Assembly: GCA_963932465.1 (NCBI GenBank)
Contig: OZ010790.1
Coordinates: forward strand, 349,643,087 to 349,707,086
Direction: 5' to 3'
Length of the DNA: 64,000 nt
From: Maratus speciosus
Lineage: Eukaryota > Arthropoda > Arachnida > Araneae > Salticidae
The notes beneath the pieces are model-generated. The model was not told the DNA's origin. It worked only from the letters and a program-made list of their open reading frames with translations, and made no database searches. Within the stretch, counting starts at the first letter, position 1. The number at the start of each line of letters is the position of its first letter. The position numbers and the translations under genes are program-made. Below are positions 24,909 to 36,999 of this stretch, piece after piece.

Positions 24909-25125
24909 TACAGTCGTGGAAAAAAAAAAGTAAACACCCCCTACTAACTCCTCAACAAATTATCGTAGAAGAAAGTTACTGGTACCGAACGATTGTAAAT
25001 AAAATCTACTTTTAAATTATGTATGTAAAATTTGCTTAGGGGGCCATCTACATATTAAAACGAACCATAACTTTGTTTTTTTCAATAGCAGTACCCAATT
25101 CTGACAGCATGAATGAACTCTACAC

Positions 25126-28100
25126 TAGGGTGGGTCGAAAAAAACGATTTTTTTTATTTTAGAAACGCTTTAGTGCGGAAAAGTTGCCTATTGTAAGAAG
25201 AAGAAAAATGGCATAAAATTTTTTAAAATCGGTTAATATCTTCCATTCGCGCATCGTACTTAAAGTTAATGGAAAATTGCAAAAACCGCGCCTTTTTGTA
25301 ATTTTTTTTAATTAATTAAAATTTTTTAAATAAACACGCTTTAGTTTTTTATGCTTGATTTCTAGTTTAAAAAACCTAAATAAATTAAATTCTAATCAAC
25401 AATATAATATTTTTCGTTCGTGCAACATCTTAGAAAAAGCATATTTTTCCAATTTTTTGCAATTTTCACTGTGCAACTCTTCGCTCGTTTTGCTAGAACA
25501 AAACGACCCAGAACTCACAACGTGGAGGTGGTTGCACGTAGAGTTTCCACCCACACCCTACCCAACTAGCCATCGAAATTGTTGGGTATGGTATTTACAT
25601 TATATTTACAACTATTTAAAAAGATTTTCCATAGATTAGGATTCTTTGGCTTACTGTGTTTTTTACTTTTCCTTTTTTATATCTACTACACATTTAAAGT
25701 CTGATTTTTTGGAGAAATAAGGCATCACCGATCTAGACTTCAGTATTGCTCGGATATAGCCATCTCTAGCATCATGTCTACATACTTTATTCGAGGCCTC
25801 TGTCACAAGTTTGACGCACCTCTCCACAGCCTGGGTGTGACAGGGAAACTTTTGTATTTCTCTGATGAGCGGAGTGTCAGAATTGATGAGTGATTTAATA
25901 TCATCTTCACTTAGGTCCCGTAGCATTGGAGGAGGATACACCACCCAAGAATTCCAATTAATAATTTCAATGTAATCGGAAGCTTGAAAGTTTATCTTAG
26001 ATGACACAAAATTTCTAACAGTCTTCTTCTTTGGGACTGATTGTCTTACTTTTAAGATCTTTCTGTAACCGAGCTCCCGAATATGGTCTCTTTCACCGAC
26101 AATCATTGCCAACAGAACATTCTCTGGGTGCGCAAAGTACGCATTTCTTTCTATTACCGCATCTATTACTGATCGACAGCTTCAAGTAATTCGTCGGATA
26201 AATAGCGCGATGTTTGGATTGCTTGAAAGACATGTTTTGGTCCGTCAGTAAAATATTTGCTTTTTTTTTGGCAAACCACACAGGCATGTATGATTTTAAG
26301 ATGTAGCCAACAATTTCTTTTAGGTTTTCGGATGGATCGATGAACTTATATATAACCTAAGGACTTGGTTGGTCGCAGTCAGTCATCTGGAATTGGACAA
26401 AGGACCAGGATCCAGATTTGCCAAGTCTTCTGGACAATATCCAAAAGTGATTGCATTTAAAATTTCCAACAAATACTGTTGGTCTTTGCTCAACAAATTT
26501 CTGTCTGTATCAGGAATCGAACAATCTATTGGTTCAAAATCGACCACAGGGAGTTTTTCACAGCAACTGAGTTGTTGCCCGATTGGTCCACTAAATGATT
26601 TAGGTCCAGCAATTTGACCGTCAATATGCTCGTAAATGTGTCGAAAAGGAAGCTCATTAAAATGCAGGAGGCATATGCTCCTCTGTAGCGGGCATCCTAC
26701 ATGATTTTCTAATCTGTGGATGACACCGTTCTTCCATCCAGTATTAGTTACAGTGCCATCACACCCTACTACTTCTAGTTTTTCTAGTGATATTGATAGT
26801 TCAGACAAAAGAGAAATAATTCTTTGAGTTATATCATTTGATGAACTCGAAGAAGGAGATACTTGTCCAATATAAAATGATCCAGGTTCCTGGATAAGTG
26901 AATAGTGTTCTTCTTTCAGATTCCTTCGGAAATGCTTGGCATTGAATTTTTCCACAAACAAAGTATCATCTTTTCTTCCGTCAAAGAAAAGACCCCAACT
27001 TTCCTCAGGAGGTATGAATTGACTTTTCAAATCCGTCCTAACACGATTCTTGTCTCTTTTTATTTTACACTTATCAACCACATATGTAGAATCTGCATCG
27101 GTTATCATCCCAATGTCTCGCAGAACACTTGATGCTATGACAGCTGTTGCCCGTTCAGAAACTCCGAACCGATCACTGTTTAGCGCTGTTACGTTAAGCT
27201 GTATTCGCATCTGCCATTTAGGCTTTCCAGTTGATGTACTTGATTTGCATTCATCTTCCTTGTACTCCGTGACTTTAATAGAACTGTGTTTGGGTTCATC
27301 CATTTCCGATTACTCTCCTATTTTAGGAACTTCTTTGCCACTAAGTGCTCGCTGAAGATCACGAGATTTCCGCTCTGCCTTCACATTTAACTTTTTAGCA
27401 ATTCTTTTGTCAATAGATCCGATTTTTCCCGAATTATAATTCCTTTGAAGAAACATGAACCTTAATTCGAGGACAGGAATTGTCTTTGTTTTTTCACATA
27501 AGCATTTAATTAGAATTGCACATTTACATATATCTGGTGCTTTTGGCATGTACAATTCACCGTCATCGTGCATTTACAAACAGCGACGTCAAAAAGTGAT
27601 CTAGTTTTAAGATTAAAGTCTTCTAACCTAGCTTTAAATAAAGGATTATCTTTATCACGTTTATGTGACTTCCTTATCTTAACATAGGAATCGTGATACA
27701 TATTAACAAGCTTTACAATTCGGCAGTGAGACAAGGAAGGAATGGATACTTTATCATACAAACATTTTATTTGTTTCGCTACCGTAGAAGCTACTTCAGA
27801 AAAACTTACATTTGTTCTGTTTATCACGCGTGACAAATTATATCGTTCTTCAAAACAGCATCTAAGAACACATTCATATGTTGGCAGTTTATTTTGGAGG
27901 AAACTTCGTGGTTCACGAAATATAGGGCAATAAAACTCATGTCTAGCGTCAACAATGACACTCCTAGTGAGTATAGATTGTGACTCATTCATTATTAGCT
28001 AATGTTGTTAGGATAAACATTAAAAAATCATAACTCAAAATATTGGAACACTTGTAACAGACAGCGCAAAACAATGCATCTGTTGTAACAGAAAGCAAAA

Positions 28101-28613
28101 GACTCAACTGAAAGGCGGGGTCGAGAAAAGAAATCCGATTGGTTGGTAGGGAGGGGGTGCGGTAGAGTTTGGAAGAATCACGCCAGTTCAATCTAGATCA
28201 AACCAGTTGAATCTAGTTGAAGCAAGTTCTGTCTCGTTTTCTTCTAGCAAAAGGAACAAGGAGTTCCGTAGTAAAATTTTCAAAATATTGGAAAATTTCT
28301 GTTTTTTCTAAGACGTTGCGCGAACGGAAAAAATATATATTATTGATTAGAATTTATTTATTTAAGTTATTTAGACCATAAGACAAACATAAAAAACTAA
28401 AGCGTGTTTATTTTTAAAGTTTTAATTAATAACAAAAAATTACAAAAAAGGCGCGATTTTTGCAATTTTCCATTAATTTAAGCATGATGCGCGAATGGAA
28501 GATATTAACCGATTAAAAAAAAATTATGCCGTTTTTCTTCTTATTACAATAGGCAACTTTTCCGTACTAAAGCGTTTCTAAAATAAAAAATTCGTTTTTT
28601 TCGACCCACCCTA
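25126..28613 (-). mobile_element. hAT-like DNA transposon, copy 2 (long TIRs, 8-bp TSD)
   Basis: A 3,488-bp element starting TAGGGTGGGTCGAAAAAAA with the inverse at the right end. The arms extend about 350-380 bp. An imperfect 8-bp duplication flanks it (CTCTACAC / CTCCACCC, 6 of 8). It shares subterminal TAGTGCGGAAAAGTTGC with copy 1, but the outer bases and most of the arms differ, so the two belong to related subfamilies. A near full-length transposase relic lies on the minus strand. Confidence 0.85.
25668..27992 (-). pseudogene. hAT-like transposase, near full-length but broken
   Basis: The reading starts with MNESQSILTRSV. The first block is 160 codons. It shifts frame near 27570, continues to a stop at 27310-27312, then goes on in the same frame through a 306-codon block beginning MDEPKHSS. 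After LDPGPLSNSR it breaks up again and ends with a block containing NAYFAHPENVL-like residues and FPCHTQAVERCVKLVTEAS. In the 306-codon block FFDGRKDD (Asp 108), VGCDGT (Asp 182) and CLLHFNELPF (Cys 211-x-x-His 214) have the order of the hAT catalytic core: D, D, then CxxH. The last block, with its ER pair, stands where hAT proteins have the acidic residue and dimerisation region. Overall about 750 codons with at least three frameshifts and one nonsense codon. The hAT link is inference from order and termini. Confidence 0.7.
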
Positions 28614-29477
28614 CTCCACCCTTCAATTAGCTTAAAAACGAATTTTTATGCAATTCGTACCATAAGTTTCCGAGAAATTAATTATTTTAAAACGAGCGTA
28701 TTTTAAGGGCTGTATCCAAATTGAAGTTCTCTACTCGATTGTTAACCGAGAGAGCCCCTTCCTTGACCAAGGCACCTTAAGCACCACTCAAGGAGTCAAT
28801 GAAGCGTGTTAGATTACAGTACAGCAGAATAAATTTCAAAATGTCTGCTCACTTCCATCATAGACGGTCCCTTAAACCATCATTTTGCCGTTTTATAAGC
28901 ATAATTTGAAAACTACTTGGAAGAAAAATGTGAAATTTTTGAATTTCCATAAAGCGGGACTTAATAAATCTAAATTCATCAAAAAAATGGTAGGTTTCAA
29001 TTCATAATTTTTCTGATATTAATTTCATAATTCATAATTCATATCATAGAATTATAAAAATTGCAAATTCAGCTTATTTATGTTTGGGTATATTAGTATT
29101 ATTCCTACAAAAAAATTAGCACATTAGGAGCATAATTTCGGGAGATATAAATAAAAATATGAAAATATAATTTAACATTAGAAGCACTAAATGTTGAATG
29201 TTTATAATTCAAAAACTTATCATTCAAATGACTTGAAATTTGTGCCTAGGCATAGTTTGAACCGAAGATTTGAAATATCTCGTTAAAATTGGGTATTACC
29301 ATTGAAAAAAATGAAGTTTGGATTCGTTTTAATATGTAGATGACCCCCTAAGAAAATTTTATATACATCATTTAAAAGTAGACTTTATTTCCAATCGTTC
29401 GGTACCATTAAATTTCTTCTACGATGATTTGTTGAGGAGTTAGTAGGGGGTGTTTACTTTTTTTTTCCAGGACTGTA

Positions 29478-31275
29478 CATAGCAATCGATAAGCATCAAA
29501 ATTGGTTAGACTATCTTTATTAACTTAAACTAAACCTCGCAATTTTTCACCGGAACTCACTATAAATGACGTTAAAACGATATGACATTAATAACTTAAT
29601 GATTAATGTATAGTAACAAACTATTGTAAAAAAATAATTTACAGAATAAGTATATGGGAAGTCTTCTAACAGAAATAGGAATAAGAAAATTAATTTCACT
29701 ACAGTGAATGTTTCTCTTAAAAATCTCACGAAAGTGCAAAAAATCTCGATGGATGCGCTAAATATCATAAAATACATTGTACCAATCAACATAATACTCA
29801 CATATGAACAGTATTCTCGAACTAAAACATGAATCAATGGCGATCAAATTCCTTACAAACACCACAATACAGCAGCACGAAGTTCTAGTCTGACTCCGCG
29901 AATGAGACATCCCAATTCCAAGTAAAGACCAACCTTAATTGTTTCTCTTCCTCTTCAATGATGGGTTCGAAATAGCTACAGAAGTGGCAGGTGCATTCAG
30001 CGACATGGAAAAGGGGGACGTGACGACACCCATCATTGGCCTGTAGACTAAAAGTATAGAAGACTAAATTGTTTAATATAACTCAATAAACTACTGATGA
30101 GTATTACTTATTGAAAAATCCACTACGAACCATAATAATAACGTTATTAAGACTTGCGACGCATTTGCCCTCTTCTAAAAGACGTTTCAGTCCTTAATCC
30201 TTCCTTAATCAGTCCTAACCTTTCAGTCCTTATGTTTAAGGTTAAAAGTTTCAGTTATTTCTCCTCACTTTCATCGTTTTTATTTGCAAGTTTATTGGGA
30301 CACAGATTGCGTCGCCTATGTACTTGTGTAATTTATTCCATTTCCTTTACTTTCTTTAAATTAGTGCTTATTACTTTTATACAAAATTTAAGACATTGCC
30401 TTTAAAAAGTATTTATATCATCACCATTGCTTTAAAATGACTAAAAGTTTATATTTAGGCATTTAATGGTGGTGGCATATGGAGTATGTCAAAGTTCTTT
30501 TATGTTACTACAAACCACCCGTGTTCTATTAGTCTAAATAAATTATTGGTTTTTTTTTCTTTAAATTTAATAGTTATTAATTTGATATTACTTTTGAATA
30601 TTTATTTTACAAGGGTATCATTCAAATGCCTTATTTAGGCTTTAAATAACCACTCGCTCATAGAGTGCGACGTTCCTGTTTTTCTATGTTATTACAAAAT
30701 GTCCGTGATTTATAATGTAAAAAAGAAAAAAAAAATATCATGATTTTACTATTTTTTAAGTATTATCTGCCCGAGGATCATAATATAAACAATATTTGGT
30801 CTGTACTAGAAATTGCAGATTAAATGCTAATGTTAATGAAATTTTGTATTTTATTATATAGAATAGGTTCGGTGAAGATGCCGTAGTTTTTAACTTAATA
30901 GTTTTAAAAATAGCCTGTTGTTTTTATTTGTTATTCATTGATTTACTGTTGAAGTTTATACATTTATGCATGATTTAAAACTATGATTCATTTTACAGAT
31001 ATTATAGAGAGCATTGCAAATTTTGTTTTTGTCACCGCTTACATTTCGGTGTCTTACCAAAAGATTGGGGTAAGATGGCGAAATATCTAGGGGTAAGAGC
31101 CTTCTGGAGTTTCAATGTAAACAATTATTTTTGTGAAGCAGTATAAAACACAACGGGACGAATAAAAGTAACGTTAATATTTTAGACATACTAAAGCTGT
31201 TAACTTACTTAATATTAGGAAATTACAAAAATATAAATATAACAAAAAACAGAAATTTAACACAAAACAAACCAA
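29478..31275. other. AT-rich stretch, nothing recognised
   Basis: Only short Phe/Ile/Leu-rich open frames on both strands. No TIR pair or RNA gene seen. Confidence 0.5.
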
Positions 31276-33086
31276 TTTCTCTATTTTAAAAAAAAGTAAC
31301 TAATAGCCGGTTTTGAATTTTTTGTGAACGAAGGTTCGTTAATATTAAGATACCGGGTGTCCCAAAAAGGACTGACTGATTTTAAAATTCAATAACTTCC
31401 AAACGGTTTACAGATATTAAAAAAAATTGTTGCAGGAGATTTATGCATAAAGTCAAAAGTTTTATTACAGTGATTTTTGATTTTAGCTTGAATTACAAAC
31501 AATAGATGGCGCTGTAAGCAATAGTCGCTAAATACAGGCTCGATTTTTGGTTCTTTCTGTTGTTCCATGCAGAAAAAGGAGATGGAAATGTATTATCTGG
31601 GCCACGAAGTACCAAAAATCGAGCCTGAATTTAGCCTCTATTGATCGCAGCGCCATCTATTGTTTGTAATTCGAACTAAAATCGAAAATCACTGTAAAAA
31701 AAAACTTTTGACTTTATGCATAACCCTCCTGCAAGAATTTTTTTAATATCTGTCACCGATTGGAAGTTATTGAATTTTAAAATCAATCAGTCCTTCTTGG
31801 GACACCCGCTAAATATTGCATACGAAAATATGAAAATCGGCGGTATTATAGAGAAATGTTTGATAAACACGCTGATCCAGACAATTTTTAAATCGAAGAA
31901 TTATTTTAAGAGATATTTTATGTTAAAGTTGATCAAAATCGTTCTATTAAAAACGTTTTATAGCAGCAAAAACTATACATAGGAATTTAATTATTTTTAG
32001 ATCCTTTTATACATTGGAAGTTACCGCTGTGCAGATTGCATTAATTTTTTAATTTGACTCGTTTTTTGAGGTTTTATTTCTATGTTAAATTCAAATTTTC
32101 AGCATTTCGAGAGATATTTTTAACAACTTTTAGAAAAGGGCATTATTTTAAATTTTTGCCAAATTTATAAACAGCGCAAATAATAATATTTCCTTCAAAT
32201 TAAAATTTTATTTATACGTGACTGTTACAAGCAGAAAAAACTTTCAAATGAAAATTAAATGATTACGTATTAAAAGCAAGAAAATATTTATAGTTAAGTC
32301 ATAAAAACTATATTTACAATTGAGTTTTAAAAGAGAAATAAAATTGTAAAATAATCAAATCAATATGCGTTAAAACATGTAAATGGAGGAAATTATGTCA
32401 TATTTAAAATTGCCAAATCTAAATATTACCAAACAGTTTAAATTAAAATATATACTTGCGCGAGACATTCATTTCATATTTTGAGATAATCTTTAAAAAC
32501 TAATCTATATATATATATATATATATACATATTAAGAACAGCATTTATTGCATCGCCATACCTATAAGGGGGTTACTATAGGGGTGACCCTGTTCTGTCG
32601 CCAAATGCCGCTAAAAGAGACACCAACCTGACGATCTCTAATATTTCGCGAAATTCCCATAGGCCTCTATTGCAAACCAATAGGGTTTACTTGATTACTG
32701 GAAATCAACAAATTGAGGTATTTTGAACCAATGAACCAATGCAGAAGTTATAGAAGCGCGTACAAGAGTCGCATTGCTCTTGTGTTGAGAATTCTAAGAC
32801 AGAGCAAATAATATTTCCTTTATAACAACAAAAGTATTTTCACGTGGAGAAAGAAAACTTTGGTGAAAATTAAGTCAGATTTAAAACGATACATTTAAAG
32901 TGTCTTATTTTAAAAATCTTTCTATAGCGTTGTTAAAAAATACCGGAAAACAAAGGCTCTGTTTACTTAAATCATTTTATATTAGTTTATTTTCACATGT
33001 TTCACTGATCTGATTTAATCAAAAACGAAAACAACCCGTTAACTGGGAGATAGCCGAGCGTAGCTCGTAGGGGCAGAGCCCCCTAG
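31276..33086 (+). mobile_element. Non-autonomous Helitron, copy A, with a MITE inside
   Basis: The 3' end is clear: a GAGC-GTA-GCTC hairpin, then GGGGCAGAGCCCC running directly into CTAG followed by T. The 5' boundary is inferred from where homology with copies B and C stops (TTTCTCTATT, against TCTCTCTATT in the others). Shared internal blocks include ATATGAAAATCGGCGGTATT and GAGAAATGTTTGATAAACAC. Without the 457-bp MITE and one TA the element is about 1.35 kb. It has no coding capacity, so an autonomous partner would have to supply Rep/Helicase. Confidence 0.75.
31353..31809. mobile_element. 457-bp palindromic Tc1/mariner-type MITE
   Basis: TA on both sides (31351-31352 and 31810-31811). 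Ends are CCGGGTGTCCCAAAAAGG and, inverted, GCGGGTGTCCCAAGAAGG. Almost the whole length is an inverted repeat of arms over 200 bp (ACAAACAATAGATGGCGCTG occurs in both). Copies B and C of the host Helitron lack it and show the unoccupied site. Confidence 0.9.
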
Positions 33087-33475
33087 TATTTGAAAAAGAA
33101 GTTATGTTCTACTTATCATTTAAAAGAATTGTGACTCTTAAGTACGCTTATTTTAAAAACATTATAACAAGTTTAAATACGGTAAAGACACTGTGATGAA
33201 ATGCTTTAAAGTCAGGCTTTTTTGTTGATGTTTTTATTATGTGCCTTTTTCTTTTCAAAAATACCTCATATCTGCCACAATCTGCACATTTTTTAGGAAC
33301 ATTGGAAAACTTTTAAATAAACAACAGTTTCACTGAATGCATTTGATCCATTCACACTTTTCTGAAGTTTAGCACAATGCTAGACACTATAAACACTTAT
33401 TCTCATTTATATGAAAAAAAAATTCCCATCTTCCTAAACTTAGTAGGGAATTTAATCATCATCCATATCACCGTC

Positions 33476-33626
33476 CATAGCTGCCAACATATTACGCTTT
33501 TTTTGTACCACAAAAATTGTATAGTAAATTTTACCTTTTTAAATCGCCGTAATCTGCCGATTAATTAAGGTAAAAATTTCTATTAAATTTTTGTGGTACA
33601 AAAAAGCGGAAGAGTTGGCAGCTATG
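33476..33626. mobile_element. 151-bp palindromic MITE
   Basis: Inverted arms of about 60 bp starting CATAGCTGCCAAC and continuing through TTTTTTGTACCACAAAAAT to AAATTTTACCTT. Directly flanked by ACCGTC on both sides (33470-33475 and 33627-33632), which looks like a 6-bp target duplication. Superfamily not assigned. Confidence 0.7.
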
Positions 33627-33739
33627 ACCGTCTGTTGACTATTCTTGCTATCTAGACTTTGACTTCGTCTTATCTAATTCCTTTATAAAAAGGCTTGAAA
33701 CACCTGGAAATTCGCATTTTCTATCGTCGCACAACTTTA

Positions 33740-34242
33740 GTTTGGCTTTTATAGGCCTTAAAAATTACTTTTATGTGAATATTAAAATGATAAAGAAAAC
33801 TTTAGTGAAAATTAAGTCATACTTTAAACGATACACTTAAAATGTCATTTAAAATCAATTCCTTATAGCGCCCTTATAAAATTTTTTTACATAGCCATTT
33901 TATACAACCTAATTTTTAATTGTTGGGTTGATATTATCAATCGCTAACGCGATTGATAATGTCGATTGAATATGATCAATCGCATGTGATCAATCGCGAT
34001 TGAATATGATCAATCGCGAAAACAGCCGTTAGCTGCCCCGACAGTAATTTATTCGGCTTTAGAATCCCTCAGTCAAAGATAAATGAATGTAAACGTCAGC
34101 ACAGGAGGTCACCATTAGTCGTTTAATAACGATTTAATCTTCTGTAATCTTTTTAAAGAAGTCGAAATTGGCGTGTTTTTAGAGTCTGCGGTCTCTGAAC
34201 GGAGGTTGGCGAGCATAGGACGTAGAGGTAAGAGACACCTAG
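33740..34242 (+). mobile_element. Helitron 3' part, diverged copy F
   Basis: Blocks shared with copy A and, inverted, with copy C: AAAGAAAACTTTAGTGAAAA, TTTTTAGAGTCTGCGGTCTC and TGAACGGAGGTTGGCGAGC. The end has decayed (the hairpin is no longer complementary) but CTAG followed by T remains at 34239-34242. It lies about 1.15 kb after the end of copy A in the same orientation. Confidence 0.6.
33933..34019. repeat. Cluster of GATCAATCGC words
   Basis: TATCAATCGC-TAACGC-GATTGATA is a palindrome. It is followed by ATATGATCAATCGC, ATGTGATCAATCGC and ATATGATCAATCGC with intervening CGATTGA. Inside Helitron copy F and not seen in the other copies. Confidence 0.75.
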
Positions 34243-36999
34243 TTACCTAAAACTATATTATATACTACCGATATTTACATTTATTAAAATTGTGTATAAC
34301 TGCATTTAACATCACATTTCTAACAATGATTAAAAATAATAATTATTAAACAATTGCTTATAAAGTTAACAAGGTTTATATATAGGCACAATACAAATAA
34401 AAACTCCAAATTATGTTTTACTTCGTTTTTAATATTTCTTTATGTAATTTTAAACATTTAAAAAATTATGATTATGTTCAATGATTTTTTTTAATAAGTT
34501 GATTAAAATCACGATTTAATCACTGATTTAAATAATCTGATTAAAATCGTTGACACGTCAGTTTATAGTGCTAAGAAAAAAAGCTACACCTTAAATAAGA
34601 CAAAAAAAAAAACCCTCAAATTAAAATTAAAGTATCTGTAGGGAACCCTCTTCCTTACAACTGAGAGGCGTTTCCTACAACGCCTGCGTATATGAAAACC
34701 ACGTGATAAGTTTTCAAAATATTTTCATGTGTTCTAATATGCATTTTCATATATAGAAGAAGCAAATACTTTTTTTTAACCAAAGAAAACACTCTAGAGA
34801 ACCTTCTATCTCACAAATATAACGTCCACATACTTTTTTTTAATCCATATATACAGAAATCTCTTATCTGTAGCATATCCTAAGGACATCAGCGTTCTTG
34901 TTAAGTGAGTTATTTTTCCGTTCTGGTTTTCAGATTGAAAGCATTTTTCTTTTGATGATCTGTGCATTAAGATTAGTCATTCAACATACAATCATGCGAA
35001 TCATAGCTAACATAAAGAACATAAACCTCATAAAATAAACGAATAAAAGTTACAAATATATTTATTATGCTGCATTCTTTGACAGTTTTTATTTTATTTT
35101 AGTTAACGTATTATTTTTTGTAAAAAAAGTATTTATTTAATTCTAAAATTATTGAATAGGAATTATTTTCTAAAAAAAAATTTAAAAGCGATTTTCTTTG
35201 GGGATTTGTGCATTAAGATCATTCCTTCGTGCTGCACATTGATCGCAGAAAAAAAATATAGACTCGATAAATGAGGCGAATAAAAATTCCATCCATAAAG
35301 GATACATCGTATGTTAGTGAAAGTATACATCTATTATGTATTTTTAATTATTTTGAAATAAAGGATTTACACTCTAAAATGTTTTCTAAACTTTTAAGTG
35401 TATTCGAATGTGGATTGAGATAAATATAAAAACCAGAATAAGTATGATACAATATGATTGCATTAATGTGAAAAATAAAACATCGGCAAGCATTTTCTTA
35501 TCAATACATACGAGAAATTAATTTGTTTTTCATACATCAGTTGTTTTGCTAAGCAAGTTTACTTTTCATTTATGGTTTTCAGCATATATTTTTTTCTCTT
35601 GGAACATGCATATTAATATTGTTCATTAAAACTTCTGTCATATTTAAAATAGGTAGTTTAATGTATTCAAATACGTTGAAATAAAAAAAAATGATATTTT
35701 CAGTTTTTTAAATTATTTAGTAGAGCATTCACCTAGCTTTACAAAGCAGTTTTGATTTTGTATCTACGCCCAATAAAAGTTAAGATATTAAACAATTTTT
35801 TAAGATCTACAAATATTAGATGATCATTAAAAAAGCTGGAAGTAATCTGTAAAGCGTTAAACAGAATTGAAATACCATATTTTTTCATCAATATTATTTT
35901 TTCAGACTTTTTCCTTAATATTTTTAAATTATTCTTTTTATCATACTATATGGCAACTAAAAATTTAATTTAAATCAGGCAATACTTAATTCATCATGTT
36001 AAACTCAACTAGTGTAATCAAGCATTTTAGTTTATCCTGTCTTATTTAAAAACGACAACTTAAAATGTTATCTAGGGTATGAGTTACAGTAAATCTCGCA
36101 AACCTTTTTAAATTTCGGTATGATATTCAAATAACACTGTTGTAAAATATTCCCCATTTATAGTATGGATTCTTTGAGCGGCTCTAAAATGTTTATTTAT
36201 CGAGGAAGCCTAAAAGTTTTAATTTTACCCAAGATATGTGCAGAAGGTTTATTTTGATATTAACCTTTAAATGCATAGTGTCGCCACTTGGCTACACTTT
36301 CAATTTCACTTTGCACGTTGTTCAGATTATAATGCAGCATTTGACACACTTTACTTTTCTCCTAAATGTTGGTTAAAAGTTGACGTGATTTTTCTAATAT
36401 TTTTCTTGTTCAATATACAGTTATTACATAATAATTTTAGGGGAGAGGTGGGTGGTAAAAGAAAATCATGCACTAGAGGGTTGAGATTTTTCTTATATAT
36501 TCACTGCTCAACAAACGCAAAAATTTCTGACGCATTTTCTGGCTCATTTTTAAACATAATGACATAACGCTGGCAGGTCTAAATATTGGAATCGATTTGG
36601 AACCGAAAGTTGTTTTCCATTTTTTTAAGTATCGAATTATAAGCGATATTTGTCACGTGACGACGGTTTTTTTTTTTTCTGGTTTCTGCCGTTTTCAGAT
36701 ACAGAAATAATGTTCAAAACGGCAACTTCGACAGTATTTGCTGAAAGATAGTTTGCGTTTACTTAAAAATGGCAAAAGTATTTTGAGTACATAGTTTCTC
36801 ACCTATTTCATAGGTTTCGAACAAAAATGAATTAAAAGGTGTGTCAGAAAGTAGCCTCTATGGATTTCAGAAGAGTAATAAATTTAATTGAATTGGATTA
36901 TTAGATTTGCTTATAGCATTTTAAAAGTCTACAAATTCTTATAATTTATCTAAACCCAAATAATTTAATCCAAATACAAACTTAAGCTTAATTAGATTA
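34243..36999. other. AT-rich stretch, no supported gene
   Basis: A loosely repeated phrase (TTTCTTTTGATGATCTGTGCATTAAGAT near 34.95 kb, TTTCTTTGGGGATTTGTGCA near 35.2 kb, a weaker one near 35.6 kb) suggests old tandem duplication. The longest open frame (36271-36567) has no recognisable content. Confidence 0.4.

Larger units (their letters stand above)
24911..29475. mobile_element. Tc1/mariner-type TIR element split by a hAT-like insertion
   Basis: Outer inverted arms of about 200 bp begin CAGTCGTGGAAAAAA (left) and CAGTCCTGGAAAAAA (right, inverted). Shared blocks include AAACACCCCCTACTAACTCC and CATCTACATATTAAAACGAA. TA lies at both outer borders (24909-24910 and 29476-29477). Removing the nested element and one copy of its 8-bp duplication leaves about 1,070 bp with no coding potential, that is, a non-autonomous element. 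The right-hand interior contains ACCGAGAGAGCCCCTTCCTT, related to a phrase near 15.3 kb. Confidence 0.85.

Noticed and set aside
36271..36567. 98-codon open frame beginning MHSVATWLHF
   Set aside because: No recognisable domain; the lower half is Phe/Ile/Leu-rich as expected from AT-rich DNA.
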